64,000 nt of DNA, from positions 18,241 to 82,240 of the forward strand of contig DAOTVQ010000031.1 in assembly GCA_034436355.1 (NCBI GenBank). The letters are read 5' to 3'. Below the pieces are notes generated by a model. It had not been told where the DNA came from and made no database searches. It worked only from the letters and a program-made list of their open reading frames with translations. Position numbers and translations under genes: made by a program. This DNA is from CP2-2F sp034436355. GTDB taxonomy: Bacteria > Chloroflexota > Anaerolineae > Aggregatilineales > UBA2796. Of this stretch, positions 1 to 8,952 are shown piece after piece (positions within the stretch are counted from its first letter, which is position 1; each line of letters begins with the position of its first letter).

Positions 1-762
1 GATGTACAGATCGCCCGTCTCGCGGTCAAAGCTGATGCGCCATGGATTGCGGACGCCATATGCCCATACTTCAGGCGCAGCCTCAGGCATGTTCACAAAT
101 GGATTGTCAGGCGGAATGGCATAGCGATCCGCGCTCAGATCGCTCACATCAAGGCGCAGAATCTTGCCGAGCAGCACGCTCAGGTTTTGCGCGTTGCCCT
201 CTGGATCGCCTTGTGTGCCGCCGCCATCGCCCACACTCAGATACAAATAGCCATCCGATCCGAATTGCAAGCCGCCGCCGTTATGATCGGTAAAAGGCTG
301 CGCGATCCGCAGCAGGATCACGCCGCTGGTTGGATCGGCACGGTTCGGATCATCGCCGCTGACGCGATAACGGGCTAGGGCAGTGTGTCCGTCACGGTCA
401 AAGTAGTAGACGAAAAATGCCCCATTCTCGGCATATTGTGGATGAAAGGCTAGGCTGAGCAAGCCGCGCTCGGTGTAGCCTGCCCGAAAGGTATCATCGG
501 TCACTAGGGCATTGATGTCGAAAAAAGGCTGTTCAAGCGTCCTGCCGTCTTCATACATAATCCAGACTTGCCCTGCTTGTTCCACCACAAAGAGCCGACC
601 TGAATTATCGTTGGCGTGCGTTAGGTAGAGCGGATTATCAAACTTGCCACCGATCTGCTCAAAGCGGAAGGCGAAGGGATCGCGTGGGTCTTGAGCGGAT
701 GCCACAGTCAGCCCTGTCAGGCAGAGCAAACATCCCAAAAGGGAAAGGCTGAGTTTTCGCAT
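1..762 (-). CDS. Secreted glucose/sorbosone dehydrogenase-like protein (3' end outside window)
   Basis: The reading frame is open from an ATG at 762 to the window edge, giving the first 254 residues; the C-terminus is missing. It begins with a signal peptide (MRKLSLSLLGC, a hydrophobic stretch, then a VASAQ-type cleavage site near residue 24). What follows reads like the beta-propeller of PQQ-dependent aldose/sorbosone dehydrogenases (GSDH family): RLFVVEQAGQVWI, GLLSLAFHPQYAENG, a DHNGGGLQFG segment and a YGVRNPWRISFD segment, all typical blade motifs. Family members oxidise sugars outside the cytoplasmic membrane using PQQ, but many bacterial homologues have no proven substrate. It is codirectional with and downstream of the peptide ABC transporter genes after a 95-bp gap. 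Function at family level is well supported; the substrate is unknown. Confidence 0.88.
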   Translation of the reverse strand, partial: MRKLSLSLLGCLLCLTGLTVASAQDPRDPFAFRFEQIGGKFDNPLYLTHANDNSGRLFVVEQAGQVWIMYEDGRTLEQPFFDINALVTDDTFRAGYTERGLLSLAFHPQYAENGAFFVYYFDRDGHTALARYRVSGDDPNRADPTSGVILLRIAQPFTDHNGGGLQFGSDGYLYLSVGDGGGTQGDPEGNAQNLSVLLGKILRLDVSDLSADRYAIPPDNPFVNMPEAAPEVWAYGVRNPWRISFDRETGDLYI

Positions 763-857
763 TGGTTCTATCACAATCACACAATGTGCCGCACAGACTA
801 TGCGGTGCGGTCACAAGCGAGCGTTTGAAGTTAACTATACCGCAAAGTGTGGCAGTT

Positions 858-1751
858 TTAGCGCTTCCGCAGGCGCGGATCAAGCACGTCGCGCAGTCCG
901 TCGCCCAGCAGGTTAAAGCCTAACACACCCAGCACGATCACGGCACCGGGATAAATCATCAGCCACGGCGCACGCTCGGCGATGCTGGTGCTTTCCGCCA
1001 ACATCACGCCCCAAGAGGCATCCGGCGGCTGTGTGCCAAGCCCCAGAAAGCTCAGGCTTGCCTCAGTCAGCAGCGCCCACGAAAGCGCAAGGCTGAACTG
1101 CACAATCAGCGGCGCCAGCATGTTGGGCAGAATATGCCGCGCCAAGATGATAGGTTCGCGTGTGCCGATGCAGCGCGCCGCCGTCACATAGTCCATCGCC
1201 TTCAGCGAGAGGACGGGCCCGCGTGCCACCCGCGCAAAAATCGGCGTGTAGACAACGGCAATCGCAAGAATGGCGCTGTTCAAGCCGCGCCCAAGCACCG
1301 CAATGATCAGCAGCGCCAGCAGCAAGGCGGGAAAGGCGAAGAAGACATCCATCACACGCATGAACAACGTATCCAGGTTGCCACCGATGAAGCCCGCCGT
1401 CACACCGATCAGCGTGCCGAGCGTGCCGGCAATTGCCACCGCCAGAGCAGCCACACGCAGTGAGTTCCAAGCGCCTTGCATCAGGCGGCTTGCCACATCG
1501 CGCCCGAATAAATCCGTGCCGAGCAGGTAGCGTTCGTTCGGCGCGGTCAGCCTATCCCGCCCAAACTGCTGCGCGGGCGGAAAAGGCGTTGCACCTGCAC
1601 CGCCGAGAACTGCCGTCACCACGAAAAGCGTTACGACGGTTGCGCCCAACCCGCCGCTGAGGTTCGTCAGCAGGCGCACGAGGAACGGCTTGGTGCGGCG
1701 TCCGCTTGGCTCAGCGCTTGCCGTAGCTGATGCGAGGGTCAATGCTGGCAT
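858..1751 (-). CDS. Peptide/nickel-type ABC transporter permease (DppC-like)
   Basis: 297-residue inner-membrane permease of the binding-protein-dependent importer superfamily (DppC/OppC type). It has a cytoplasmic N-terminus, a first membrane segment near residues 35-55, a periplasmic loop containing YLLGTDLFGRDVASR, which is characteristic of DppC/OppC, and further membrane helices. The EAA-type coupling loop (TAARCIGTREP followed by HILPNMLAP) contacts the ATPases. The ATG used overlaps the end of the upstream permease gene by 41 bp; no better ATG lies further in, so the exact start is uncertain. It forms an operon with the DppB-like and binding-protein genes. No ATP-binding subunit gene is present in the window, so the ATPase must be encoded elsewhere. 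Confidence 0.92.
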   Translation of the reverse strand: MPALTLASATASAEPSGRRTKPFLVRLLTNLSGGLGATVVTLFVVTAVLGGAGATPFPPAQQFGRDRLTAPNERYLLGTDLFGRDVASRLMQGAWNSLRVAALAVAIAGTLGTLIGVTAGFIGGNLDTLFMRVMDVFFAFPALLLALLIIAVLGRGLNSAILAIAVVYTPIFARVARGPVLSLKAMDYVTAARCIGTREPIILARHILPNMLAPLIVQFSLALSWALLTEASLSFLGLGTQPPDASWGVMLAESTSIAERAPWLMIYPGAVIVLGVLGFNLLGDGLRDVLDPRLRKR

Positions 1752-2673
1752 AAATCACATCCACCGCAAGGTTAATGATCACAAAATTAAAGGCGATGAA
1801 GAGCGTCACGCCTTGCACAAGCGCATATTCACGCTGCGAAATGGCGTTCACCGCCAAGCGCCCTAAGCCGGGCAGGGCAAAAATCTGCTCCACAATGACT
1901 GCACCGCCTAGCAGATAGCCGGCTTGCACACCGAGCAGCGTCACCACAGGGATCAGCGCATTTCGCAAAGCGTGTGTATAGGTCACACGGCGCTCACGCA
2001 AGCCTTTGCTGCGCGCCGTGCGGATGTAGTCTTCCCGCAGCACCTCCAGCATGGCAGAGCGCGTCATCCGCATGAGTGAGGCAGCCAGCGCAAAGCCAAG
2101 CGTGAAGGCGGGAAAGATCATTTGCTCTAGGTTGCGGCGCGGATCAACATTAAAGCTAACGTAGTTGCCGCTGTTGGGCAGAATCTTGAAATAAACCGAC
2201 AAAATGTAGATGACGAGCGTGCCAACCAAGAAGTTGGGCAGTGCTAAGCCGATCAGGGCGAAAAGCCTGCCGATCAAGTCAATCAGCGTGTTGTGGTAGA
2301 CCGCGCTCAGCACGCCGATGGGAATGCCGATTAAGAGCGCGATGATCACGGACATCAGGGCAAGTTGGAGCGTCAGTGGAAAGCGATCAAGGATGACTTC
2401 CAGCACAGGCTTGCCGTGCCGTATCGAAAAGCCAAGATTGCCCTGCGCCACTTCGCCAAGCCAGATGAAGTATTGCTCGACGGCGGGCTTATCCAAGCCG
2501 TAATAACGTTCAAGGGCGGCACGTTGGGTCGGCGTCAGCATCCCTGCCTCTGTGCCAAGCTGCGCCGTGATGGCATCACCGGGAATTAGGCGCATGGCGA
2601 AGAAAACAAGCACCGAGACGCCAAGCAGGGTCGGCAAAAAGGCGATCAGGCGTTGCGCGATGTAACGGAGCAT
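1711..2673 (-). CDS. Peptide/nickel-type ABC transporter permease (DppB-like)
   Basis: 320-residue permease, the usual length for DppB/OppB. It starts MLRYIAQRLIAFLPTLLGVS, the conserved N-terminal membrane segment of the family, and contains the GLDKPAVEQYFIWLG periplasmic segment. The EAA coupling motif appears as RTARSKGLRERRV followed by HALRNALIPVVT. It pairs with the DppC-like protein to form the membrane channel of an oligopeptide or related importer. A gaaagg ribosome site precedes the ATG. Between this gene and the binding-protein gene upstream lies a strong hairpin with a U-run, which probably lets the binding protein be made in excess over the permeases. Confidence 0.93.
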   Translation of the reverse strand: MLRYIAQRLIAFLPTLLGVSVLVFFAMRLIPGDAITAQLGTEAGMLTPTQRAALERYYGLDKPAVEQYFIWLGEVAQGNLGFSIRHGKPVLEVILDRFPLTLQLALMSVIIALLIGIPIGVLSAVYHNTLIDLIGRLFALIGLALPNFLVGTLVIYILSVYFKILPNSGNYVSFNVDPRRNLEQMIFPAFTLGFALAASLMRMTRSAMLEVLREDYIRTARSKGLRERRVTYTHALRNALIPVVTLLGVQAGYLLGGAVIVEQIFALPGLGRLAVNAISQREYALVQGVTLFIAFNFVIINLAVDVIYASIDPRISYGKR

Positions 2674-2687
2674 GGTGCGCGCCTTTC

Positions 2688-2724
2688 AAAAAAAGTGCCG
2701 CCGATCTGGCACAGATCAGCGGCA
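2688..2724 (-). terminator. Terminator-like hairpin between binding-protein and permease genes
   Basis: Read on the minus strand, a 12-bp stem (arms 2724-2713 and 2707-2696, one G-U pair) with a 5-nt loop is followed by seven U residues (2694-2688). It sits 18 nt downstream of the binding-protein stop region and just before the ribosome site of the DppB-like gene. This looks like a partial (read-through) intrinsic terminator that sets the ratio of binding protein to permease. Confidence 0.8.
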
Positions 2725-2731
2725 GCACAGC

Positions 2732-4255
2732 TTAGCGGTTCAGCCGAACGCCCGCAAAGGACATCAGCGAATCGGTTGGGTTCGGGATGAAGCCTTCCAC
2801 ATAAGGCTGATGGGCAGTGTACTCGTAGCCGTTGTAGAGCCAAATCCAAGGCGCTTGCTCCACGATGTGCTTCTGGAATTGGGTGAAAATCGCCCGCCGC
2901 TTGGCAGGGTCGCTCTCGGCGCGCCCTTGTGCCATCAGGCTATCGGTCAGATCGTCAATCCAGTTGGCAACGCCTTGCAGGTTGCCTGCCTTCGTCCAGT
3001 AGCGCGCATACATGGTGTAGGGATCAGGGCGTCCGCCGTTGAGCGCGACAGCCGTATCAAAGTCGCCCTTCAGCCAGCGGTCAACATAGACGCTCAGTTC
3101 CAGCGACTCAATCTCCAGTGTGATGCCGATCTCTGCCAACTGCGCCTGAATGACCTGCGCTTCGGCAAGGGCGGTCGGCGGCTCGGCATTGGCAACAATG
3201 GCTTTGAAGGTGAAGCCCTCTGCCATGCCAGCGGCTGCCAGCAGTTCGCGTGCTTTTGCCACATCGCGGGTGTAGCAGAAAAATTCGCTGGTTGGCACCT
3301 GATAAGCGGGAATGGTCAGCGGTCCGGTGACAGTCCCTTCGCTGAGCGAGGCTGTTTCCAGCACTTCTTGGCGGTCAATGGCGCACGAGATCGCTTGACG
3401 GACTTCGAGTTTATCCATGGGTGCGCGAGCGGCGTTCAACTGAAAGACGTGATAGGCAAGGGCTGGCACGCGGTTCAGCACAATGTTCGGATCGCCCTCA
3501 AGCAGCACGGCTGCCAGCGGATCGTTGAGCAGGGCGAAGTCAATTTCGCCGGCGCGCAGGGCGGCAACGATGGTTGCCTCATTGGGGATCACACGCATTT
3601 CAACACCATCGGGATAGGGTCCTTCGATCCACCAGTTGTCGTTGCGCTTGAGGATGGTCTTTTCCTCTGGGATCCACTGATCCAGCACGAACGGACCTGT
3701 GCCAATTGCCTTTTGCTCAAATTCGTTGGCGGCAACGGCTTCCTCAGAGACAATCGAGGCGTTCACGCTCGCCATCGCCGCCAAAATCGGCACGTCGGGC
3801 GTGTTGAGGTTAAAGACGACGGTGTAGGCGTCGGGCGTCTCGATGCTGGCGATGCTGGTGTAGTTGCTGCGCGCCGCAGAGCCAGTTGCTTCATCCAGCA
3901 GACGCATGAAGGTTGCCTTCACATCCGCCGAATCGAACGTGCTACCATCATGGAAGGTGACGCCTTCGCGCAGCTTCATGGTAAGCTGCGTCGAGTCGGC
4001 GTTGAATTCCCACGACTCTGCCAACATTGGCACGATGTTCAGGTCTTGATCGAGCGTCACCAACGGCTCGTAGATCAGCTCGAGCAGGCGCAGCGAGGCA
4101 AAGGCAGTCTGCTTGTGCGGATCAAGCCCGGTGGTATCTGCCGCACGTGCCATAATTAATACGTTTCCGCCAGATTGCGCCTGCGTCAGGGCGGGCAGGC
4201 TTGCCAACGCCACCATTAGCAGGCTGAGCATGAAAAACTTCGCTATTTTTTGCAT
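2732..4255 (-). CDS. ABC transporter substrate-binding protein, family 5 (peptide type)
   Basis: 507 residues from the preferred ATG at 4255. This start has a tgagg ribosome site 9 nt upstream and gives a clean signal peptide (MQKIAKFFMLSLLMVALASL, then ...TQAQSGG). An alternative ATG at 4270 would overlap the preceding gene as ATGA and add five residues. Family-5 features are evident: GLDPHKQTAFASLRLLELIYEPLV near the N-terminus, FNADSTQLTMKLREGVTFHDG, and AISCAIDRQEV further on. Members capture oligopeptides, nickel or sugars outside the membrane and deliver them to DppBC-type permeases. The signal cleavage region lacks a lipobox cysteine, so it may be tethered by an uncleaved signal or be loosely attached. 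Confidence 0.93.
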   Translation of the reverse strand: MQKIAKFFMLSLLMVALASLPALTQAQSGGNVLIMARAADTTGLDPHKQTAFASLRLLELIYEPLVTLDQDLNIVPMLAESWEFNADSTQLTMKLREGVTFHDGSTFDSADVKATFMRLLDEATGSAARSNYTSIASIETPDAYTVVFNLNTPDVPILAAMASVNASIVSEEAVAANEFEQKAIGTGPFVLDQWIPEEKTILKRNDNWWIEGPYPDGVEMRVIPNEATIVAALRAGEIDFALLNDPLAAVLLEGDPNIVLNRVPALAYHVFQLNAARAPMDKLEVRQAISCAIDRQEVLETASLSEGTVTGPLTIPAYQVPTSEFFCYTRDVAKARELLAAAGMAEGFTFKAIVANAEPPTALAEAQVIQAQLAEIGITLEIESLELSVYVDRWLKGDFDTAVALNGGRPDPYTMYARYWTKAGNLQGVANWIDDLTDSLMAQGRAESDPAKRRAIFTQFQKHIVEQAPWIWLYNGYEYTAHQPYVEGFIPNPTDSLMSFAGVRLNR

Positions 4256-4266
4256 CACGTAAAACC

Positions 4267-4734
4267 TCATTGAGAAAGCTGTTTAGCAAACAAGTATTCT
4301 ACCACCTCTGGCAACACATAACCACCAACTGCCCCAACCTGTTGGTAGCCGTGCCGCGCATAGAAGCGCTGTGCCGCCGTGTTGGAGTCGGTGACGAGCA
4401 AAAACAGCCAATCATGCTGTGTGGCAAGCCGATCCTCTAGCGCACTAAGCAACGCCGCACCTACACCGCTGCCTGTCACGCCATTCTTGACCGCCAACAA
4501 GCGCAAGTAAGGACTTCTGCCAAACATGCCGTGCGGCAAGCACCATGCCAAACCGCAGGCAGGTTCGTTGGGCAGATCGGCGGTTAAGAGCAGGTCATCT
4601 GCGGCATGTGCCGCTGAGAGATTGGCAAGGGTGCGTTCAAGCGTCATGCCATAGCGCTGCATCAGCGGCACTTCTGGCAGCCACGCCGCAATGATCGGAA
4701 TATCTTCAAGCGTGAGCAGACGTATTGCAGCCAT
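4267..4734 (-). CDS. GNAT-family N-acetyltransferase
   Basis: 155 residues from the ATG at 4734, chosen because a ggag ribosome site lies 8 nt upstream and the gene then clears the end of the preceding glycosyltransferase gene. A longer reading frame to 4794 would overlap it. The GNAT core is visible: an N-terminal strand-helix MAAIRLLTLEDIPIIAAWLP, the acetyl-CoA pyrophosphate loop region NGVTGSGVGAALLSALED (Q/RxxGxG/A type), and a C-terminal LLVTDSNTAAQRFYARHGYQQVGAVGGYV segment typical of motif B. The substrate cannot be told from sequence. Its stop overlaps or abuts the binding-protein gene (TGA within ATGA), so the two are likely co-translated. Confidence 0.85.
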   Translation of the reverse strand: MAAIRLLTLEDIPIIAAWLPEVPLMQRYGMTLERTLANLSAAHAADDLLLTADLPNEPACGLAWCLPHGMFGRSPYLRLLAVKNGVTGSGVGAALLSALEDRLATQHDWLFLLVTDSNTAAQRFYARHGYQQVGAVGGYVLPEVVEYLFAKQLSQ

Positions 4735-4739
4735 AGCGG

Positions 4740-6728
4740 TTACTCCAAGCCTGTTAACGGCAGCTTCAGGAATGGCGACTCGGACGCTTGCCACAGCACG
4801 TTAAAGAACTGAAAGCCTTCCGCGCCTTGTTGGTAGGTGTATAAGCCGATTTGGGCGTGGTCGGGCTGTGCGGGCAGTTCAGGTAGGCAGTGGCGGCTCA
4901 CAGCGCGATCATTAGCACGCCAAAAGCGCCCTAACCAAAACTGCCCATCTGCCTGTATAATGCGGCTGCCATCCGCCGCATAAAGCGAGAGCGCCACATG
5001 AAATTGATCCCCAAACGGCGTTGTGGCAGGCTCAGGTAAGCGCCACACCAAATGCAGGCAGCCTGCTGTTTCATCCCAGTCAAACGCCTCTAAGCCACCG
5101 CCAATGTCCAGAGTCGGGCTTGCGGTCACTGTCTGATAGCGGCGGGCGTCAAAATCAGTGGGTGTGCGGGTGCTGAGCTGCACACAGCGCTCAGGTGTGC
5201 CATCTGTCAACGGGCGCATGGTGTAGAGAGTCCCACGCACTGCCGCATCGCTTTGTGGGCAGCCTAAGACCAATAGGGCGGCATCCTGTGCAGGGTAGAC
5301 TTCTAGATCAGGCGGCAGAAAACGGCGGTTGGGCAGATCGTAGAGCAGGGTATCCCAAACGGTTGCCTCATCATCAATGCCAACAAACTGCCCGTCAGCG
5401 CGGATCAGCACATCGGCAGGCTGTTGTGCCAGCAATTCAGCCCGAATGGGTGCATACATGCCGAGTGGCGTCCCAAAACCGCCGGGCGTCGCCACTTGCC
5501 CAAGAAAGCTCAGCAAATGTATCACCAGTGCCGCTTGCAGCGCGATCAGGAAAAGCCCTACACCTATGAAAAACAAGACAAGCCGCCGTGGATAAAGAGC
5601 ATTCTCAAGCACGTCACGCAGCGCAGCGCCTAGTGCCAGAAAAGCAGCGGGCAGAATTGGGATAAGGTAGTGAAGCTGCGGCGTAACCCACCGCACCGAA
5701 AAAATTGCCAGCGGCAGCAGCAGCCACAGCCCAACCACAATATCTAGTGGTTGCTTACCACGCAACCCAACCACCAAACGCCAAACGGTAAGGATGAGCA
5801 GCGGAATGCCCAGAAAAGCAGTCAGTGCGCTGTATGTCCCTACGGGTAAGGTGTCTAGCCAACGCTCAAAAGTCTCGGCGCCTGCAAAAGCGTGCAGATC
5901 GGTGCCGCTCAACATAAGCACGGCATAGCTAAGTGTCTGCGTGCTGAGCAGCCCACCTTCCGCCGCGCTCGATTCACCGCCAAGCTGCGCGCTTGCCCAT
6001 GCGCCGCGTTGCAGTGAGTCGAGTGTGCCGATGGCATACGGAATCACGGTGAGCGCTGCTAACAGCAGGCTGCCGATGAAATAGCGCGTGAGGCGCTGCC
6101 GCCCTTGCCAAATCAGGTAGAGCGAGAGTGGCACAAGCGCGAGCGCCGCAAAGTGTATCTGCACTGTGAGGCTGAGCAGCGGCAAGTGCAACAGTTGGGC
6201 AAGGCGCGCACGGCGTTGATCAGGCAGAAAAGCCGCCAAGCCACTGCCCACCGTCAGGATGATGAACGGCATCAGTGCGTTTTGCGCCCACAGCTTGCGC
6301 GAAAACATGACCGCCCACGGATTGGCAGCTAGGCAAAGTGCCGCAGTCAAGGCTGCCAGCACACCATAGTGCCGCCGCGCCAAACCGTAGAGCAGTGCAA
6401 CTGCCAGCACATTCAGCGCACCAATGTAGTAGGTGGCAAGGGCAGGATCGCTGCTGAGCAAGAAGGGCGGAGTCACCACATAAACGCTGAAGGGTGCGTT
6501 TCGCAGCCCAACCGATGAGCCAATCCCAAGCAGCGGAAAGGCACGCCCCTGTACAAAGTCGAGGGCGAGGCGTGCTAGGTTAGCCTCATCGCGCTTGAAC
6601 TCAATCACTTCGGGCAAGCCAAAGCGCAGCCCTGCCGCCACGCTCAAAATAACGAGGAATGCTGCAATTTCGGCAAAGCGCCACCAGCGTGTTTGCAGCG
6701 TAGTAACGTTTGGGAGAGCCTCAGCCAT
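4740..6728 (-). CDS. GT-C fold membrane glycosyltransferase (PMT/GT39-like)
   Basis: 662-residue integral membrane protein with about ten predicted helices in the N-terminal 420 residues and a soluble C-terminal domain. The first outer loop carries EFKRDEANLARLALDFVQG, matching the acidic (D/E) loop of dolichyl-phosphate-mannose protein mannosyltransferase-like and ArnT-like GT-C enzymes. The segment RRHYGVLAALTAALCLAANPWAVMFSRKLWAQNALMPF resembles the conserved second region. Such enzymes transfer a sugar from a lipid-phosphate donor to an acceptor on the outer face of the membrane. The C-terminal 240 residues look like a beta-rich accessory domain with no family I can name. Donor and acceptor are unknown. 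Confidence 0.8.
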   Translation of the reverse strand: MAEALPNVTTLQTRWWRFAEIAAFLVILSVAAGLRFGLPEVIEFKRDEANLARLALDFVQGRAFPLLGIGSSVGLRNAPFSVYVVTPPFLLSSDPALATYYIGALNVLAVALLYGLARRHYGVLAALTAALCLAANPWAVMFSRKLWAQNALMPFIILTVGSGLAAFLPDQRRARLAQLLHLPLLSLTVQIHFAALALVPLSLYLIWQGRQRLTRYFIGSLLLAALTVIPYAIGTLDSLQRGAWASAQLGGESSAAEGGLLSTQTLSYAVLMLSGTDLHAFAGAETFERWLDTLPVGTYSALTAFLGIPLLILTVWRLVVGLRGKQPLDIVVGLWLLLPLAIFSVRWVTPQLHYLIPILPAAFLALGAALRDVLENALYPRRLVLFFIGVGLFLIALQAALVIHLLSFLGQVATPGGFGTPLGMYAPIRAELLAQQPADVLIRADGQFVGIDDEATVWDTLLYDLPNRRFLPPDLEVYPAQDAALLVLGCPQSDAAVRGTLYTMRPLTDGTPERCVQLSTRTPTDFDARRYQTVTASPTLDIGGGLEAFDWDETAGCLHLVWRLPEPATTPFGDQFHVALSLYAADGSRIIQADGQFWLGRFWRANDRAVSRHCLPELPAQPDHAQIGLYTYQQGAEGFQFFNVLWQASESPFLKLPLTGLE

Positions 6729-7259
6729 GTGTCATTTCTCGATTCCCATATAGCGTTAAATCGAAAGTTGCCGTATGATAGAGTCGGTAGCATAATACAG
6801 GTTTACGCCTCTTGTCTAGGCGGATATACCTGATTGACGGTGGAATGGCAGCTTTTGAATACAGTTTACCGCGCTCGCACGAGTCCCGATCAAAGGGATG
6901 GGCGCGGACGGGATGGAAGCGCACCGCAGCGGAATATTCTACGCGGTCTTGGTTGTGTTGTAAGGTGTGGTGGTCGTGAACGACGTTCGGTATATCAAAG
7001 CAACGCATCGGCAGTGCGGCGGCAGGCTTGATTCATCCTGAGACCTTGCCGTCTCGCTTTTTCGTAGTTCGGTCAATGATATACTGCGGCGGTGCGGCAG
7101 ATCGGCTCACCTGACCTCAGCGCGCCTTTAAGTTCTGAAAAACTGTTCTACAAAAGCACCACTCTCAGCCGTTGCTAAGTGTTTAGCTGCGGCTTATTTC
7201 GTTAAATATATCCCAGTTTTGCAGACGGCAGCTCGCCTGCCGATAAGGAGTGGTGAAGC
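6729..7259. other. 531-bp intergenic region before rny
   Basis: This stretch separates the divergent glycosyltransferase and RNase Y genes. Short open frames on both strands have no recognisable product and no ribosome sites, so I see no gene. A possible extended -10 element (TG at 7077-7078, TATACT at 7080-7085) could start a long rny leader of about 170 nt, but no good -35 accompanies it. On the minus strand a TAGACA/TATTAT pair (6818-6813 and 6797-6792, 15-bp spacer) is a weak candidate promoter for the glycosyltransferase gene. Confidence 0.4.
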
Positions 7260-8834
7260 ATGGACAGTAGTTCGCTGCTCGTGCTAGGAATACTCGATTT
7301 CATCATTGTGGGGGTGGTGATCATTGCGGTGGTGATCATCTTTGGCAACCGCACACGCCGCAACGTGCAGCGTGATTTGGAGGAATACGTCTCCACGCGC
7401 CGCAAACTTGCCGATGAGGAAGCCACGCGCCTTGTTTCCGAAGCAGACTCGCGGGCGAAGGAACTAGAAATCCGCGCCCGTGATGAGGCACAGAGCCTGC
7501 TCAGTGAGGCAGAGGAGACCATCAAGCGCCGCCGTGCGGAAAACGACCGCGAAACCGAACGGCTGGATCGCCGCCGCGAAGAACTTGATAAGCGCCTTGA
7601 GCGCCTTGAGACGCGCGAACGTGAGCTAAACAAGCGCCAAAGCGCCCTCGATAAGCGCCGCCAAGACCTCGATAAGATGTATGATGAGCGCCGTGTGGAG
7701 CTAGAGCGCGTGGCGCAGATGAGCCGCGAAGAAGCCCGCCAGCATCTGCTGGCAGCCCTGGAAACAGAGGTGCGCGGCGATATGGCGCGCAAACTGCGCG
7801 AGCTGGATGAGGAACTCAAAACAGAGGCGGATCGCCGTGCGCGGGATGTGGTGGCACTTGCCATTCAGCGCATCGCCTCGGATCAGGTCAGCGAGTTGGC
7901 GGTGAGTGTCGTCTTGCTGCCCTCTGATGAGATGAAAGGGCGCATCATCGGGCGCAACGGGCGCAACATCCGCGCCTTTGAGCAGGCAACCGGCGTTGAT
8001 GTGGTGGTGGATGATACCCCAGAGGCGGTCACGCTTTCCAGCTTTGATCCTGTGCGGCGCGAAGTGGCACGCCGTGCGCTTGGCAAGCTGGTGCTGGATG
8101 GGCGCATTCACCCGGCGCGCATTGAAAAGCTGGTGGATGACGCCCGCAAAGAAGTTGACCGTGTGGTGCGCGAAGAAGGCGAGGCAGCTGCTTATCAGGC
8201 GGGTGTGCCGGGCTTGCACCCTGAAATTCTAAAGCTGCTGGGACGCCTCAAATTCCGCACCAGCTACGGGCAGAATCAGCACGCGCACTCTATCGAGACG
8301 GCACACCTTGCCGGCATGATCGCGGCGGAACTTGGCGCAGATGTCGCACTTGCCAAGATGGGCGGCTTGCTGCACGATATTGGCAAGGCGATTGACCACG
8401 AAATCGAAGGCTCGCACGCCATCATCGGTGCAGAGTTCTGTCAGCGCTATGGCGTGAACGAGAAGGTGCTGAACTGCATTGCCAGCCATCATCATGAGGT
8501 GGAACAGCTCTACGTCGAAGCGATCATCGTGGAGGCAGCCGACGCCATCAGCGGCGCACGCCCCGGCGCACGCCGCGAGAGCATGGAGACTTACATCAAG
8601 CGCGTGCGGACGCTCGAAGAAATCGCTAGTTCGTTCAAAGGTGTGGAGCAGAGCTATGCCTTGCAAGCCGGGCGTGAGGTGCGCGTGATCGTGCGCCCTG
8701 AGGATGTGGATGATGTTGGTGCGGCGCGCCTTGCCCGCGAGATCGCCAAGCGCATTGAGGAATCAATGCAATATCCGGGACAGATCAAGGTGCAGGTGCT
8801 GCGCGAGACGCGCATTACCGAATTCGCTAAGTAG
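7260..8834 (+). CDS. rny: Ribonuclease Y
   Basis: 524 residues, the normal RNase Y length. An aaggag ribosome site at 7245-7250 precedes the ATG by 9 nt. Domains in order: one N-terminal membrane helix (about residues 6-28), a long charged coiled coil (about 35-195, rich in E, R and K), a KH domain with the GRNG loop near residues 230-233, and an HD domain with the LLHDIGK motif near 370-376 and a SHHHEVE segment following. RNase Y is a membrane-anchored endoribonuclease that starts mRNA decay in many bacteria lacking RNase E. The HD residues for metal binding are all present. The gene appears monocistronic, ending at a stem-loop. Confidence 0.97.
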   Translation: MDSSSLLVLGILDFIIVGVVIIAVVIIFGNRTRRNVQRDLEEYVSTRRKLADEEATRLVSEADSRAKELEIRARDEAQSLLSEAEETIKRRRAENDRETERLDRRREELDKRLERLETRERELNKRQSALDKRRQDLDKMYDERRVELERVAQMSREEARQHLLAALETEVRGDMARKLRELDEELKTEADRRARDVVALAIQRIASDQVSELAVSVVLLPSDEMKGRIIGRNGRNIRAFEQATGVDVVVDDTPEAVTLSSFDPVRREVARRALGKLVLDGRIHPARIEKLVDDARKEVDRVVREEGEAAAYQAGVPGLHPEILKLLGRLKFRTSYGQNQHAHSIETAHLAGMIAAELGADVALAKMGGLLHDIGKAIDHEIEGSHAIIGAEFCQRYGVNEKVLNCIASHHHEVEQLYVEAIIVEAADAISGARPGARRESMETYIKRVRTLEEIASSFKGVEQSYALQAGREVRVIVRPEDVDDVGAARLAREIAKRIEESMQYPGQIKVQVLRETRITEFAK

Positions 8835-8848
8835 ATCGCAATCAACAA

Positions 8849-8878
8849 CGTGCGCTCATCTAGGTTGGTGAGCGCACG
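8849..8878 (+). terminator. Stem-loop after rny, no U-tract
   Basis: A perfect 10-bp inverted repeat (8849-8858 and 8869-8878) with a 10-nt loop lies 14 nt after the rny stop. No run of T follows, so it may act as a 3' end-protecting structure or a U-less terminator. Confidence 0.55.
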
Positions 8879-8952
8879 CTTGGCTGATCGTTGCAAACCT
8901 TGCCCACATAGGGCATCATTCAGCCTGCCAAAAGAAAGGACAGAGAGGCTTC

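Noticed and set aside
2672..4159. Long plus-strand open frame of about 495 codons opposite the peptide-binding-protein gene
   Set aside because: It mirrors the codon bias of the real gene, has no recognisable domain, signal or ribosome site, and covers the whole well-identified minus-strand gene.
7202..7864. Serine/arginine-rich minus-strand frame over the rny start
   Set aside because: Its low-complexity composition is the antisense of the RNase Y coiled coil; no gene features.
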